DNA of 64,000 nucleotides from Novosphingobium barchaimii LL02 (GTDB taxonomy: Bacteria > Pseudomonadota > Alphaproteobacteria > Sphingomonadales > Sphingomonadaceae). Every line of letters begins with the position of its first letter. The first letter of the stretch is position 1. This document shows, piece by piece, positions 1 to 8,349 of this stretch. The translations under genes were made by a program, and so were the position numbers. Below the pieces are notes generated by a model. That model ran no database searches and was not told where the DNA came from. It worked only from the letters and a program-made list of their open reading frames with translations. The stretch spans positions 565,501 through 629,500 of the forward strand of contig NZ_KQ130454.1 of assembly GCF_001046635.1 (NCBI RefSeq), given 5' to 3'.

Positions 1-347
1 TCGCCGTAATAGGCGCGGTCGAAGCGGTGACCCACCGCGACCGGGCGATAGGCATAACCGCGCGGGCCGACGTAGGCGGGGCGCTTGTAGGCATTGCGGT
101 GGCTCTGGCGATAGTCGCGCCAGTCCTCGCGCAGTTCCTGGCGCGAATCGCGCACGTCGCGGCGGGCATCGCGAACGTCGCGGCGATCGCCGTAACGCTT
201 GGCCTGGCGCAAGTCGCGCTGGTCCTCGCGAACGTCGCGGCGGCTGTCGCGGACTTCGCGGGCGCTTTGGGCGGAAGCCATGGTGGGAACCGCCAGGGTG
301 GGCAGCGCGACGCTCGCGGCGATCGCGGCGATGAAGAACTTGCGCAT
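1..347 (-). CDS. RcnB-like periplasmic protein (3' end outside window)
   Basis: The frame starts with ATG at 347 behind an AAGGAG site at 354-359 and runs off the left edge, so only the first 115 or so residues are seen. A signal peptide (MRKFFIAAIAASVAL, cut after ...MASA) is followed by a low-complexity Arg/Asp/Gln region of repeated RRDVRD/RQELREDW units, then a Tyr/Pro-rich stretch ending FDRAYYG. This layout is that of alphaproteobacterial RcnB-family proteins, named after the E. coli nickel/cobalt homeostasis factor; their role in sphingomonads is not established. The C-terminal RcnB domain lies outside, so the family call rests on the N-terminal architecture. Confidence 0.65.
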   Translation of the reverse strand, partial: MRKFFIAAIAASVALPTLAVPTMASAQSAREVRDSRRDVREDQRDLRQAKRYGDRRDVRDARRDVRDSRQELREDWRDYRQSHRNAYKRPAYVGPRGYAYRPVAVGHRFDRAYYG

Positions 348-650
348 GAATAGTCTCCTTCTTTTTTTCAGGACCGTGCCCTTTTCGTAGAGCGTTGCGG
401 ACCGGCCTTCTGTTTTCGAAACTGCCCGCCGCCCCCTGAACGGTCAGGGAACATAGCATGCAGCGTGGGGACATAAGTGTCGCACCCCTGCGACAGTTGC
501 CGGAGCGCATGTCGATTTGTCGCCAAACCGCATGTTTATCCCCGACGAACCGAAAAAAAACGTGATCCTCACACCTTGCCTGCGGCGCTGTGTGGAGCCA
601 TCTTCACGGTAGAACGAAAAGCATCCTCAATCGAAAATCGAAAGGAGCGC
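348..650. other. divergent intergenic region, rcnB-like / phoH
   Basis: This 303-bp gap separates two divergent genes and should hold both promoters. It contains two perfect short inverted repeats: CCCTGA-acgg-TCAGGG at 434-449 and TGTCGCA-cccc-TGCGACA at 478-495. The segment just before phoH is A-rich (550-557 and 617-645). An open frame could extend phoH upstream to 477, but the AAAGGAG site at 641-647 supports the start at 651. I could not assign a clear -35/-10 pair. Confidence 0.5.
478..495. promoter_or_regulatory. perfect 7-bp inverted repeat upstream of phoH
   Basis: TGTCGCA and TGCGACA are exact reverse complements separated by CCCC. The element lies midway between the divergent rcnB-like and phoH starts. 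It could be an operator or a small RNA hairpin. No T-tract follows, so a terminator is unlikely. Confidence 0.3.
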
Positions 651-1670
651 ATGGCCCGCAAAGCAGCACGCGTCGTTGATCCGGCGCAGTTCCGCCCAGA
701 GACTCACCGTCGGGCACGAGTCGAGGTTGAATTCGACGAACCCACGCTGCTGGGAGCCGTATTCGGCCAATTCGATTCGAACCTGGTGCAGGTGGAAAAC
801 CGCCTCGGCGTCTACATCGCCGCGCGGGGCAACAAGATCCAGATAGAAGGCCCCGAAGATTCCGTCGCCCGCGCCAGGGACACGCTCAAGGGCATGTACC
901 ATCGGCTGGAGATGGGCCAGAACCTGGATGCCGGCGCCATCGAATCGCTGATCGCCATGTCCTCCGAACCCACCCTCGAAGGCATCATCAGCGGCGATAC
1001 CGGCGAAGCGCCGATCATGATCCGCACGCGCAAGAAAACGATCGTGCCGCGTTCCGCGGCCCAGATCGAATATATGCGCGCGCTTGCCCGCACCGACGTG
1101 ATCTTCGCGCTGGGTCCGGCAGGCACCGGCAAGACTTATGTCGCGGTGGCGCAGGCGGTCAGCCAGTTGATGACCGGCTCGGTCCAGCGCCTGATCCTGT
1201 CGCGCCCGGCTGTGGAAGCAGGCGAAAAGCTGGGCTTCCTGCCCGGCGACATGAAGGACAAGGTCGATCCGTACCTGCGTCCGCTTTACGACGCGCTCTA
1301 CGACTGCATGCCGCCCGAACAGGTGGAACGCCGCCTCGCCAATGGCGAGATCGAGATCGCACCGATCGCCTTCATGCGCGGCCGCACGCTGGCGGACGCC
1401 TTCATCATCCTCGACGAAGCGCAGAACACCACGCGCGAACAGATGAAGATGTTCCTGACCCGCTTCGGCCAGAACAGCCGGATGGTGGTGTGCGGCGATC
1501 CCAAGCAGATCGACATCCCCGGCGGTGAGCGCATGTCCGGCCTCGCAGACGCCGTGACAAGGCTCGAAGGGGTGGACGGCATCGCCGTCAGCCGTTTCAC
1601 CGCCGCCGACGTGGTGCGCCACCCGATCGTGGGCCGCATCGTCGAGGCTTACGAGGGCAAAGCGGAATGA
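651..1670 (+). CDS. phoH: PhoH family ATPase
   Basis: A 339-residue protein. ATG at 651 with AAAGGAG just upstream gives the usual PhoH length; the upstream in-frame extension looks unlike the family. The N-terminal third is a KH-like domain, followed by the PhoH P-loop domain with Walker A GPAGTGKT (around residue 160) and Walker B FIILDEAQN. The family is a cytoplasmic ATPase related to the helicase superfamily and linked to RNA metabolism. It is followed by ybeY and corC on the same strand, the conserved order, which suggests a shared role with YbeY in rRNA maturation and RNA quality control. Confidence 0.93.
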   Translation: MARKAARVVDPAQFRPETHRRARVEVEFDEPTLLGAVFGQFDSNLVQVENRLGVYIAARGNKIQIEGPEDSVARARDTLKGMYHRLEMGQNLDAGAIESLIAMSSEPTLEGIISGDTGEAPIMIRTRKKTIVPRSAAQIEYMRALARTDVIFALGPAGTGKTYVAVAQAVSQLMTGSVQRLILSRPAVEAGEKLGFLPGDMKDKVDPYLRPLYDALYDCMPPEQVERRLANGEIEIAPIAFMRGRTLADAFIILDEAQNTTREQMKMFLTRFGQNSRMVVCGDPKQIDIPGGERMSGLADAVTRLEGVDGIAVSRFTAADVVRHPIVGRIVEAYEGKAE

Positions 1671-1744
1671 ACGCGGCGGAATGAACGAGAAGGAAGCGGG
1701 CATCCCGCTTCCTCTCACCCCTCCCACCCGCTAAGGGCCGGCCC

Positions 1745-2242
1745 ATGGACCTCGAAATCGACATCGAAGAACCCTGGGCCCCGGCTACGGACTGGGCAGA
1801 CCTTGCGCAGGCCGCGCTCGAAGCGCTGGTGCAGGTCGCACCGGAACTGGACAATCCGCGCCTGATAGCCAGCCTGCTGTTCACCAGCGACGCCGAGGTC
1901 CACGTCCTCAACCGCGAATGGCGGGCCAAGGACAAGCCGACCAACGTGCTGTCCTTCCCCATGCTGGAGCGCGACGATCTGCTGGATCTCGCGGAAGACG
2001 GACCGCCCGAAATGCTGGGCGACCTTGCCCTCGCCTGCGAGACCTGCACCCGCGAGGCAGCGGAAAAAGGCGTGCCGGTGCAGCACCACGCCAGCCACCT
2101 CATCATCCACGGACTGCTGCATCTGGCCGGCCTCGATCATGAGATCGGAGAAGCCGAGGCAGAGGCAATGGAGGCGCTCGAAACAAAGGCACTTGCGATT
2201 CTCGGCATTCCCGACCCATATGGGGACCGTTTCATTCAGTAG
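1745..2242 (+). CDS. ybeY: endoribonuclease YbeY (rRNA maturation factor)
   Basis: A 165-residue protein of the UPF0054/YbeY family, a zinc-dependent single-strand endoribonuclease needed for 16S rRNA 3' processing and ribosome quality control. The signature HGLLHLAGLDH (three His of the H-x3-H-x5-H metal site) is present near residues 118-128, followed by the acidic C-terminal helix and IPDPYG tail. It lies 74 bp after phoH and 15 bp before the CBS-domain gene, so all three are probably co-transcribed. Confidence 0.95.
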   Translation: MDLEIDIEEPWAPATDWADLAQAALEALVQVAPELDNPRLIASLLFTSDAEVHVLNREWRAKDKPTNVLSFPMLERDDLLDLAEDGPPEMLGDLALACETCTREAAEKGVPVQHHASHLIIHGLLHLAGLDHEIGEAEAEAMEALETKALAILGIPDPYGDRFIQ

Positions 2243-2257
2243 GGATAATCAAGCAAG

Positions 2258-3181
2258 ATGGCCGACAATGGCCGCCATGCCGAGCAAGGCTCGGGAGAAG
2301 GCGACAGTAGCGGCACGCTTTGGCGTGCTTTCCGCCGGCTTTTCCAGGGCGACGGCGACCAGTCACTCAGGGCGCAAATCGAAGAGGTCATCAACGACCA
2401 CGAAGGCGATAGCGACGGGGCATCCGCCTCGAAGGGCGACCTTTCCCCGATCGAGCGCCAGATGCTGCGTAACCTCCTACATTTCAGCGAGCACGATGCC
2501 GACGACGTGGCGATCCCACGCGGCGAAATCATCGCGATCCCCGCCGCCGCCACCTGGGCCGAGGTGATCGAAGCCTTCGCAGAGCACGGCCACAGCCGCC
2601 TGCCCGTCTACGGCGAGACGCTCGACGAGATCAAAGGCATGATCCATATCAAGGACGTGTTCCCTCTGCTCGCGCGCGGCATCGCGCCGCCGGAGGACTG
2701 GACTTCGCTGATGCGCCAGCCGCTCTACGTACCCCAGTCGCGCGGCGCGCTCGACGTTCTGGCCGACATGCGGGCGCAGCGCGTCCACCTTGCCGTAGTG
2801 ATCGACGAGTACACCGGCACTGACGGGATCATCACCATCGAGGACCTTGTCGAGGAGATCGTCGGCAATATCGAGGATGAACACGACGACGCCCCCGAGG
2901 ATTTGCTGGTTGCAATAGATGCAGGTATGTGGGACGCGGACGCCCGTGTAGAACTTGACGAGGTGGCGCGGCGGATCGATCCGCGGCTCGCCGAAGTCGA
3001 GGAAGCCGTCGATACTCTCGGCGGCCTTGCATTTGTTCTGGCCGAGCAGGTCCCCCAGGTAGGGTCGATCCTGGAGCATGACAGCGGCTGGCGGATCGAG
3101 GTGACGGACGGCAACGAACGACACGTCACCCGGCTGCGGCTGCATCCGCCGGTGGAAGAATTGGAGAGAGAGGCAAATTAA
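2258..3181 (+). CDS. corC: CorC/YbeX-like CBS domain protein
   Basis: A 307-residue soluble protein. After an acidic N-terminus it has two CBS motifs (around HGHSRLPVYG and VHLAVVIDEYTGTDGIITIEDL) and a C-terminal CorC_HlyC transporter-associated domain (LGGLAFVLAEQVPQ). It lacks the DUF21 membrane domain of HlyC/CorB-type exporters, so it fits the cytoplasmic CorC/YbeX type that binds adenine nucleotides and is linked to Mg/Co efflux and ribosome metabolism. It is third in the phoH-ybeY-corC operon. The lnt gene that often follows in other Proteobacteria is absent. Confidence 0.85.
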   Translation: MADNGRHAEQGSGEGDSSGTLWRAFRRLFQGDGDQSLRAQIEEVINDHEGDSDGASASKGDLSPIERQMLRNLLHFSEHDADDVAIPRGEIIAIPAAATWAEVIEAFAEHGHSRLPVYGETLDEIKGMIHIKDVFPLLARGIAPPEDWTSLMRQPLYVPQSRGALDVLADMRAQRVHLAVVIDEYTGTDGIITIEDLVEEIVGNIEDEHDDAPEDLLVAIDAGMWDADARVELDEVARRIDPRLAEVEEAVDTLGGLAFVLAEQVPQVGSILEHDSGWRIEVTDGNERHVTRLRLHPPVEELEREAN

Positions 3182-3235
3182 TCGTCGCCGCCGCATCTGC
3201 GGGCGGTGGCCATATGTGAGTGAAAAGACAGAAAA

Positions 3236-4120
3236 TTGCCTGTACGCCGTCTCCCCCCCCTGCGCGCGCTTGAAGCGTTCGTGCGCGTCGTGCGCCTTGG
3301 CTCCGCCAAGGCCGCCGCCAATGAGCTTGCGCTCAGCCCTTCGGCGCTGTCGCGCCGCGTCGCCGCGCTGGAGGATTTCACCGGCAAGCGCCTGTTCACG
3401 CGCCAGCACCAGGCGATGAAGCTCACCGACGAGGGTCTGGCCTTCTACAACGCCATCGGTCCCAAGCTGGAAGAGCTGGCCGAGGCGGTGGAAGCACAGA
3501 TCGATCGCGGCCAGGTGCTGCGGCTGCATCTGGGTGTGCCTTCGTTGTTCGGCGGTCAGCGCCTGTTCCCGCGCCTGCCGGAATTGCGTAAACTGCACCC
3601 GCGCCTGCACATCGACATCGACACCGGCGCCCATCTGGAAGACCGCGTGGGCGACACGCTGGACGCCGCGATCATCCTCGCGAAGGAACCGGACCCGCAG
3701 TATTACCGGGTGCAGCTGGACCACAACAAGGTCTACGCCTTCACCTCAACCGAGCTGGCCGCCGAACTCGGCTCCACGCCAGACGAGGCGATGCTGGCCC
3801 GCCAGACCTTCCTGATCCACCAGGACCTGCCCGACAGCCTTGAGGCATGGAAGGACGCGATCGGCCTGCCCGACCTCGATCCGGCCTCGGTCGACCGTTT
3901 CGATTCGGGTCAGCTGGTGCTGGAAGCCGCGGCCCAGGGGCTGGGCATCGCCATCATGCACGACGACCACTTCCGCCGTGCCCACGACAACCGCCTGGCG
4001 CGGCTCTACGACATCGACGTCGAAAGCCCCTACCGCTACTGGTTCGTCTGCCGCCCCAAGTCGCTGGAATCGCGCCCCGTGCGCATCTTCCACGAATGGC
4101 TGCTGCAGGCCGGGCTGTAA
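3236..4120 (+). CDS. LysR-family transcriptional regulator
   Basis: A 294-residue protein with an N-terminal winged HTH (LPPLRALEAFVRV..., with LSPSALSRRVAALE as the recognition region, residues about 6-65) and a LysR substrate-binding domain from about residue 95. The start is TTG at 3236: an in-frame stop lies at 3221 and the family pattern begins right there. It resembles GcvA-type regulators (LPPLxAL start). No divergent partner exists, because both neighbours run the same way, so the target is not evident. Confidence 0.85.
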   Translation: MPVRRLPPLRALEAFVRVVRLGSAKAAANELALSPSALSRRVAALEDFTGKRLFTRQHQAMKLTDEGLAFYNAIGPKLEELAEAVEAQIDRGQVLRLHLGVPSLFGGQRLFPRLPELRKLHPRLHIDIDTGAHLEDRVGDTLDAAIILAKEPDPQYYRVQLDHNKVYAFTSTELAAELGSTPDEAMLARQTFLIHQDLPDSLEAWKDAIGLPDLDPASVDRFDSGQLVLEAAAQGLGIAIMHDDHFRRAHDNRLARLYDIDVESPYRYWFVCRPKSLESRPVRIFHEWLLQAGL

Positions 4121-4276
4121 GAAGCCTGATCGCTTCAGGGAGGAGCGCCAAGAAATCCTCCCTGCAGCCCCCTTCCGAGCCGTTTTTCCGACCAACCCTC
4201 CTTTTCGTTTTCCCCATGCGTGTAACGGGTTATGCCTGCGCCCTGCCGCGTTCGTGCGATCTTGAGGGGAATATCC

Positions 4277-5029
4277 GTGATCCGTCCTATGCTTGCCTCC
4301 GCTTGTGCGGCCCTGCTTTGCGCCGCCGCCCCGGCCTTCGCCGCCGAGCCTGCCGCTTCTGCCGCAGCTGCCGCGCCTGCCGACCCCGCCCGCCTCGCAG
4401 CGGCGCGCCAGACGGTGGATTACATCTTCCCGCTGGGCACTTACGCGCGGCTGATGAACGGCACGATGGACAAGATGATGGACTCCATCATGGATTCCAC
4501 CATGCAGATGCCGGTCAAGGACCTGGCCGGGATCAGCGGCGTGGACACCGAAAAGCTGGGCACCGCCTCGCTGGCGGAGATCATGGCCATCTACGACCCC
4601 GCCTACAAGGAACGCATGCGCGTCTCCACCCGCACCATGATGGCCGAAATGGCGACATTGATGACCGAATTCGAACCGGAAATCCGTGACGGCCTGGCCA
4701 CTGCCTATGCGATCCGCTTCGACACGGCCCAGCTGCGCGATCTCAACACCTTCTTCGCCACGCCGACCGGCAAGGCCTATGCCGCCGAATCGTACATGAT
4801 CATGATGTCACCCGAAGTCATGACGAAGATGCAGGCCTTCATGCCCAAGTTCATGGAAATGATGCCCACCATCGCCGAAAAGGTGAAGGCCGCCACCGCA
4901 CAGATGCCGCCGCCGCGCCATTACGGCGACCTCTCCGACACAGAGAAAGCCAAGCTCGCCAAGGTGCTGGGCATCTCGCGCAAGGAACTGGACAAGAGCG
5001 AGGCGGCCAAGGCGGCGCAAGGCGAGTAG
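4277..5029 (+). CDS. DUF2059 secreted protein
   Basis: A 250-residue protein, counted from GTG at 4277, which has TGAGGGG eight bases upstream; ATG at 4289 is the alternative. An Ala-rich signal peptide ends at APAFAAEP. The mature protein is Met-rich and helical, and its C-terminal part has the DUF2059 pattern (a segment like LATAYAIRFDTAQLRDLNTF followed by TPTGKAYA). Function is unknown; it is predicted periplasmic. It stands alone between the LysR gene and the biotin operon. Confidence 0.75.
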   Translation: MIRPMLASACAALLCAAAPAFAAEPAASAAAAAPADPARLAAARQTVDYIFPLGTYARLMNGTMDKMMDSIMDSTMQMPVKDLAGISGVDTEKLGTASLAEIMAIYDPAYKERMRVSTRTMMAEMATLMTEFEPEIRDGLATAYAIRFDTAQLRDLNTFFATPTGKAYAAESYMIMMSPEVMTKMQAFMPKFMEMMPTIAEKVKAATAQMPPPRHYGDLSDTEKAKLAKVLGISRKELDKSEAAKAAQGE

Positions 5030-5113
5030 CGCCGTAACGCGCGGACTCGTGATACCCGGCAAAGCGCGCCCCGCCCATTGTGCCATGGGCCAGCTTGCCA
5101 TACCGGGCGGATC

Positions 5114-6277
5114 ATGAGCAGGCTCGATTCACACCTCGAGACGGCGCTGGCGCGGATCGAGCGCGCCGGGCAACGCCGGACATTGCGCACCGCCGCGCTG
5201 CTCCCCGAAGGGCGGGTGGAACGCGGCGGGCGCAAAATGCTCGATTTTTCCAGCAACGATTACCTCGGGCTTGCCCGGCATCCGCTGCTGGTGCAGCGCG
5301 CGGGCCAGTGGGCAGCGGCGCACGGCGCGGGATCGGGCGCATCGCGGCTGGTCACCGGCACCAGCGAGGCACACCTGGCGCTGGAAGCCCGTATCGCCGC
5401 CTTCAAGCACTGCGAGGCCGCGCTGATCTTCGCCAGCGGCTGGCAGGCCAATGCGGCGGTGATCCCCGCGCTGCTGGCGGCATTACAGGGCGCGGCGGTG
5501 TTTACCGACCGGCTGATCCATGCCTCGATGCACGCGGGCCTTGCGATGGCGGGCACTCGCCAGCACCGCTTCCGCCACAACGACCTCGATCACCTCGAAA
5601 CGCTGCTGGCGGAAAAAGGCGCAGCTGCATCCGCGCGCCTGATCCTCACTGAAAGCGTGTTCTCGATGGACGGCGACCGCATCGACATCGCGCGCCTCAC
5701 CGGGATCGCCGAACGCCACGATGCAGCACTGTTCGTCGACGAGGCCCATGCCACCGGCGTCCTTGGGCCCCAAGGGCGCGGCCTTTCCGCGCTGGTACCG
5801 GGGCGGGTAGACCTCGTCATGGGCACGTTCAGCAAGGCGCTGGGCGGCTTCGGCGCTTATGTCGCCGGCTCGCAGGTGCTGATCGACTACCTCGTCAACG
5901 CCGCCAGCGGCTTCGTCTTCACCACCGCGCCGCCGCCCGCGGTGCTGGGCGCGATCGATGCCGCTCTCGACCTCGTGCCCGGCATGGATGCCGAGCGCGC
6001 GCACCTTGCCTCATTGGGGGACCGCATGCGCTCCGGGCTTGCCCGCCTGGGCCTCGACCATGGCGCATCCTCGACCCAGATCGTACCGGCGATGATCGGC
6101 GCCGAGGACGAGGCCATGGCACTGTCCGCAAGGCTGGAACAGGCCGGTTTCCTGGCCTCCGCGATCCGTCCGCCGACGGTGCCGCCCGGCACCAGCCGCC
6201 TTCGCCTTGCCTTGCGCGCCGGCCATTCGCCGGCTGATATCGACGCCCTACTCGCGGCAATCGAGGCGCATCGGTGA
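5114..6277 (+). CDS. bioF: 8-amino-7-oxononanoate synthase
   Basis: A 387-residue PLP enzyme of the alpha-oxoamine synthase family. It condenses pimeloyl-ACP (or -CoA) with L-alanine in biotin synthesis. Visible motifs are FSSNDYLGLARHP, SGASRLVTGT, DEAHATGVLGPQGRG and TFSKALGGFGAY, where the Lys near 241 should bind PLP. ATG at 5114 is preferred, with GGGCGG upstream and the typical N-terminus. The stop overlaps the next gene's GTG (GTGA). First gene of the bioF-esterase-bioC-bioD-bioA operon; bioB is not in the window. Confidence 0.95.
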   Translation: MSRLDSHLETALARIERAGQRRTLRTAALLPEGRVERGGRKMLDFSSNDYLGLARHPLLVQRAGQWAAAHGAGSGASRLVTGTSEAHLALEARIAAFKHCEAALIFASGWQANAAVIPALLAALQGAAVFTDRLIHASMHAGLAMAGTRQHRFRHNDLDHLETLLAEKGAAASARLILTESVFSMDGDRIDIARLTGIAERHDAALFVDEAHATGVLGPQGRGLSALVPGRVDLVMGTFSKALGGFGAYVAGSQVLIDYLVNAASGFVFTTAPPPAVLGAIDAALDLVPGMDAERAHLASLGDRMRSGLARLGLDHGASSTQIVPAMIGAEDEAMALSARLEQAGFLASAIRPPTVPPGTSRLRLALRAGHSPADIDALLAAIEAHR

Positions 6278-6900
6278 AGCTGCTTTTCGCGCATGGCTGG
6301 GGCTTCGACAGCACGTTCTGGGCACCGCTTGCAGCGCTGCTGCCCGCCTGGCCCCATGCCATCGACGACTGCGGCTATTTCGGCGCCCCGCACGAACCCC
6401 GCATCGAAGGCCCCTTCGTGGCGGTGACCCACAGCTTCGGCACCATGCGCGTACTCGCCGCCCCGCCGCCGGGACTGGCGGGCATCATCGCGATCAATGG
6501 CTTCGAGCGCTTCACCGCCTTGCCCGGACGACCCGGCGTGCCCGTCCGCGTGCTGGACCGGATGTTGCGCCGCTTCGAGATCGAGCCGCGCGCCGTGCTC
6601 ACCGAATTTCACCGCAGCTGCGGCAGCGATGCCACTTTCGGCGAGGACGAAATCGACCCGGCCCGCCTCCACGCCGACCTCCTGCGCCTGCGCGATGCCG
6701 CTCCGCCGATCCCGCGCGTACCGGTGCTGGCGCTGCACGGCGGGCGCGACCCCCTGCTGCCGGCGGCCATGCGCGAGGCCACCTTCGCCGGCGCAAGGAT
6801 CAGCCGGATGATCCACGACAAAGGCGGCCACCTGCTCCCGCTCGAAGCGCCGGAACTTTGCGCGGCCGCCGTGCGCGGCATGGTCGAGGGGGTGGCGTGA
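6274..6900 (+). CDS. alpha/beta hydrolase, probable pimeloyl-ACP methyl ester esterase (BioG/BioH role)
   Basis: A 208-residue short alpha/beta hydrolase, starting at GTG 6274 inside a GTGA overlap with bioF. It opens LLFAHGWGFDSTFW, the oxyanion region of BioH/BioG esterases. The nucleophile is probably Ser54 in VTHSFG, a variant of GxSxG whose first Gly is Thr; Asp in GGRDPLLP and His in KGGHLLPLE complete a plausible triad. Its place between bioF and bioC implies that it releases pimeloyl-ACP from its methyl ester. It is shorter than BioH and nearer BioG in size; the family assignment is inference. Confidence 0.72.
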   Translation: MKLLFAHGWGFDSTFWAPLAALLPAWPHAIDDCGYFGAPHEPRIEGPFVAVTHSFGTMRVLAAPPPGLAGIIAINGFERFTALPGRPGVPVRVLDRMLRRFEIEPRAVLTEFHRSCGSDATFGEDEIDPARLHADLLRLRDAAPPIPRVPVLALHGGRDPLLPAAMREATFAGARISRMIHDKGGHLLPLEAPELCAAAVRGMVEGVA

Positions 6901-7709
6901 TCCCCTCTCATCCGGACCAGCGCGCGCGCATCCGCAGCGCCTTCGCCGCCGCCCCCGACTATGACGGGCAGGCCCGCGTCCAGCGCGAAGTGGCCGATCG
7001 CCTTGCCGCCCGCATTGCCGCGCTGGACCTGCCTGCCGCGCCGCGCGTGCTGGAAATCGGCTGCGGCACCGGCTTCCTCACCGGCGCGCTGGTGGATGCA
7101 GGCATCGGCGGCGACTGGCTGGTGACCGACATCGCGCCCGAAATGGTAGAACGCTGCCGTGCCCGCATGGCGCCGATGCAGCAGGGCCGCTCCTTGCGCT
7201 TTGCCCTGCTCGACGGTGAGCGCGGCGTCCCCGAAGGCGGGCCGTTCGACCTCATCTGTTCCAGCCTTGCCGCGCAGTGGTTCGACGACGCGCCCGCTGC
7301 GCTCGCCCGCATGGCCGGGTGGCTGGCGCCGGGCGGGCACCTGATGGTCACCACGCTTGGCCCCGGCAGTTTCGCGCAGTGGCGCGCCGCCCACGAGGCG
7401 GAAGGCATTGCCCCTGGCACGCCCGTATTCGCCTCCGTCGAAGGCTTCGCCGCGCTGGCGCCCGAAGCGCTGATCGTCGAGGAACATATAGAGCGTCACG
7501 CCGATCCCCGCGCCTTCCTGCGCGCGCTCAAGGCCATCGGCGCAGGCACTTCACATCCCGGCCACCGCCCGCTTTCACCCGCGCAGCTGCGCCGCGTCAT
7601 GGCGCGCTTCGCCCAAACTGCCAGATCTCCCCAAACTGCCAAATCTCCCCAAACTGGATGCGAAGTGACTTACGAGGCCGTGACCTGCCACCTCCACCGC
7701 GCTAGGTGA
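6897..7709 (+). CDS. bioC: malonyl-ACP O-methyltransferase
   Basis: A 270-residue class I SAM-dependent methyltransferase starting at GTG 6897, again a GTGA overlap. Motif [16 protein letters not shown], the [13 protein letters not shown] segment and [17 protein letters not shown] are typical of BioC, which methylates malonyl-ACP to disguise it for fatty-acid elongation. The C-terminal region holds an imperfect 18-nt tandem repeat (7612-7656) encoding a (QTA-K/R-SP) repeat. Function is supported by position between the esterase and bioD. Confidence 0.88.
   Translation: MIPSHPDQRARIRSAFAAAPDYDGQARVQREVADRLAARIAALDLPAAPRVLEIGCGTGFLTGALVDAGIGGDWLVTDIAPEMVERCRARMAPMQQGRSLRFALLDGERGVPEGGPFDLICSSLAAQWFDDAPAALARMAGWLAPGGHLMVTTLGPGSFAQWRAAHEAEGIAPGTPVFASVEGFAALAPEALIVEEHIERHADPRAFLRALKAIGAGTSHPGHRPLSPAQLRRVMARFAQTARSPQTAKSPQTGCEVTYEAVTCHLHRAR
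7612..7657 (+). repeat. 18-nt tandem repeat inside bioC
   Basis: The string CCCAAACTG recurs with an exact 18-nt period, its copies ending at 7620, 7638 and 7656, about 2.5 copies in all. The period is six codons, so the frame is kept, and it encodes QTARSP / QTAKSP / QTG near the protein C-terminus. It looks like recent slippage expansion. Confidence 0.85.
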
Positions 7710-7716
7710 TCGAGCC

Positions 7717-8349
7717 ATGACTACCCGCCCCATCATCGTCACCGGCACCGATACCGAGATCGGCAAGACCGTCTTTGCCGCCGCGCTCGCAGGCGCGCTG
7801 GGCGCGCATTACTGGAAGCCGGTGCAGGCAGGGGTGGAGGATGACGGCACCGACGCCATGCGTGTGGCGCGCCTTTCCGGCCTGCCGCGCGGCCACGTGC
7901 TGGACGAGGCCTACCGCCTGGCCACACCCTGCTCGCCCCACCTCGCAGCCGAGATCGACGGCGTGACGATAGACGCGGCAAGGCTTGCCCTGCCCGCATT
8001 CGACGGCCCGTTGGTGGTGGAGGGCGCGGGCGGCGTGCTGGTGCCGATAAGCCGCCGCGAAACTTACGCCGACCAGTTCGCCCGCTGGGGCGCGCCGGTC
8101 GTACTGGTGGCCCGCACGGTGCTGGGCACGATCAACCACACCCTGCTCTCTATCGAGGCGCTGCGCGCGCGCGGGGTGCCGATCCTTGGCGTGGCCTTCG
8201 TGGGCGAGCCGGTGGAGGACAGCGAGGCGACGATTTGCGCGATGGGCGGCGTCAAACGGCTGGGCCGCCTGCCCCGGCTGGACCCGCTGGAACCCGCCGC
8301 ACTGCGCGCCGCCTTTGCCGCCAACTTCCGGCTGGAGGATTTCGCATGA
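7717..8349 (+). CDS. bioD: dethiobiotin synthetase
   Basis: A 210-residue P-loop enzyme that converts 7,8-diaminononanoate plus CO2 and ATP into dethiobiotin. The Walker A region is GTDTEIGKT at the N-terminus; [13 protein letters not shown] and the [13 protein letters not shown] helix are typical of BioD. It starts at ATG 7717, seven bases after bioC, and its stop overlaps the bioA start (ATGA). Confidence 0.95.
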   Translation: MTTRPIIVTGTDTEIGKTVFAAALAGALGAHYWKPVQAGVEDDGTDAMRVARLSGLPRGHVLDEAYRLATPCSPHLAAEIDGVTIDAARLALPAFDGPLVVEGAGGVLVPISRRETYADQFARWGAPVVLVARTVLGTINHTLLSIEALRARGVPILGVAFVGEPVEDSEATICAMGGVKRLGRLPRLDPLEPAALRAAFAANFRLEDFA

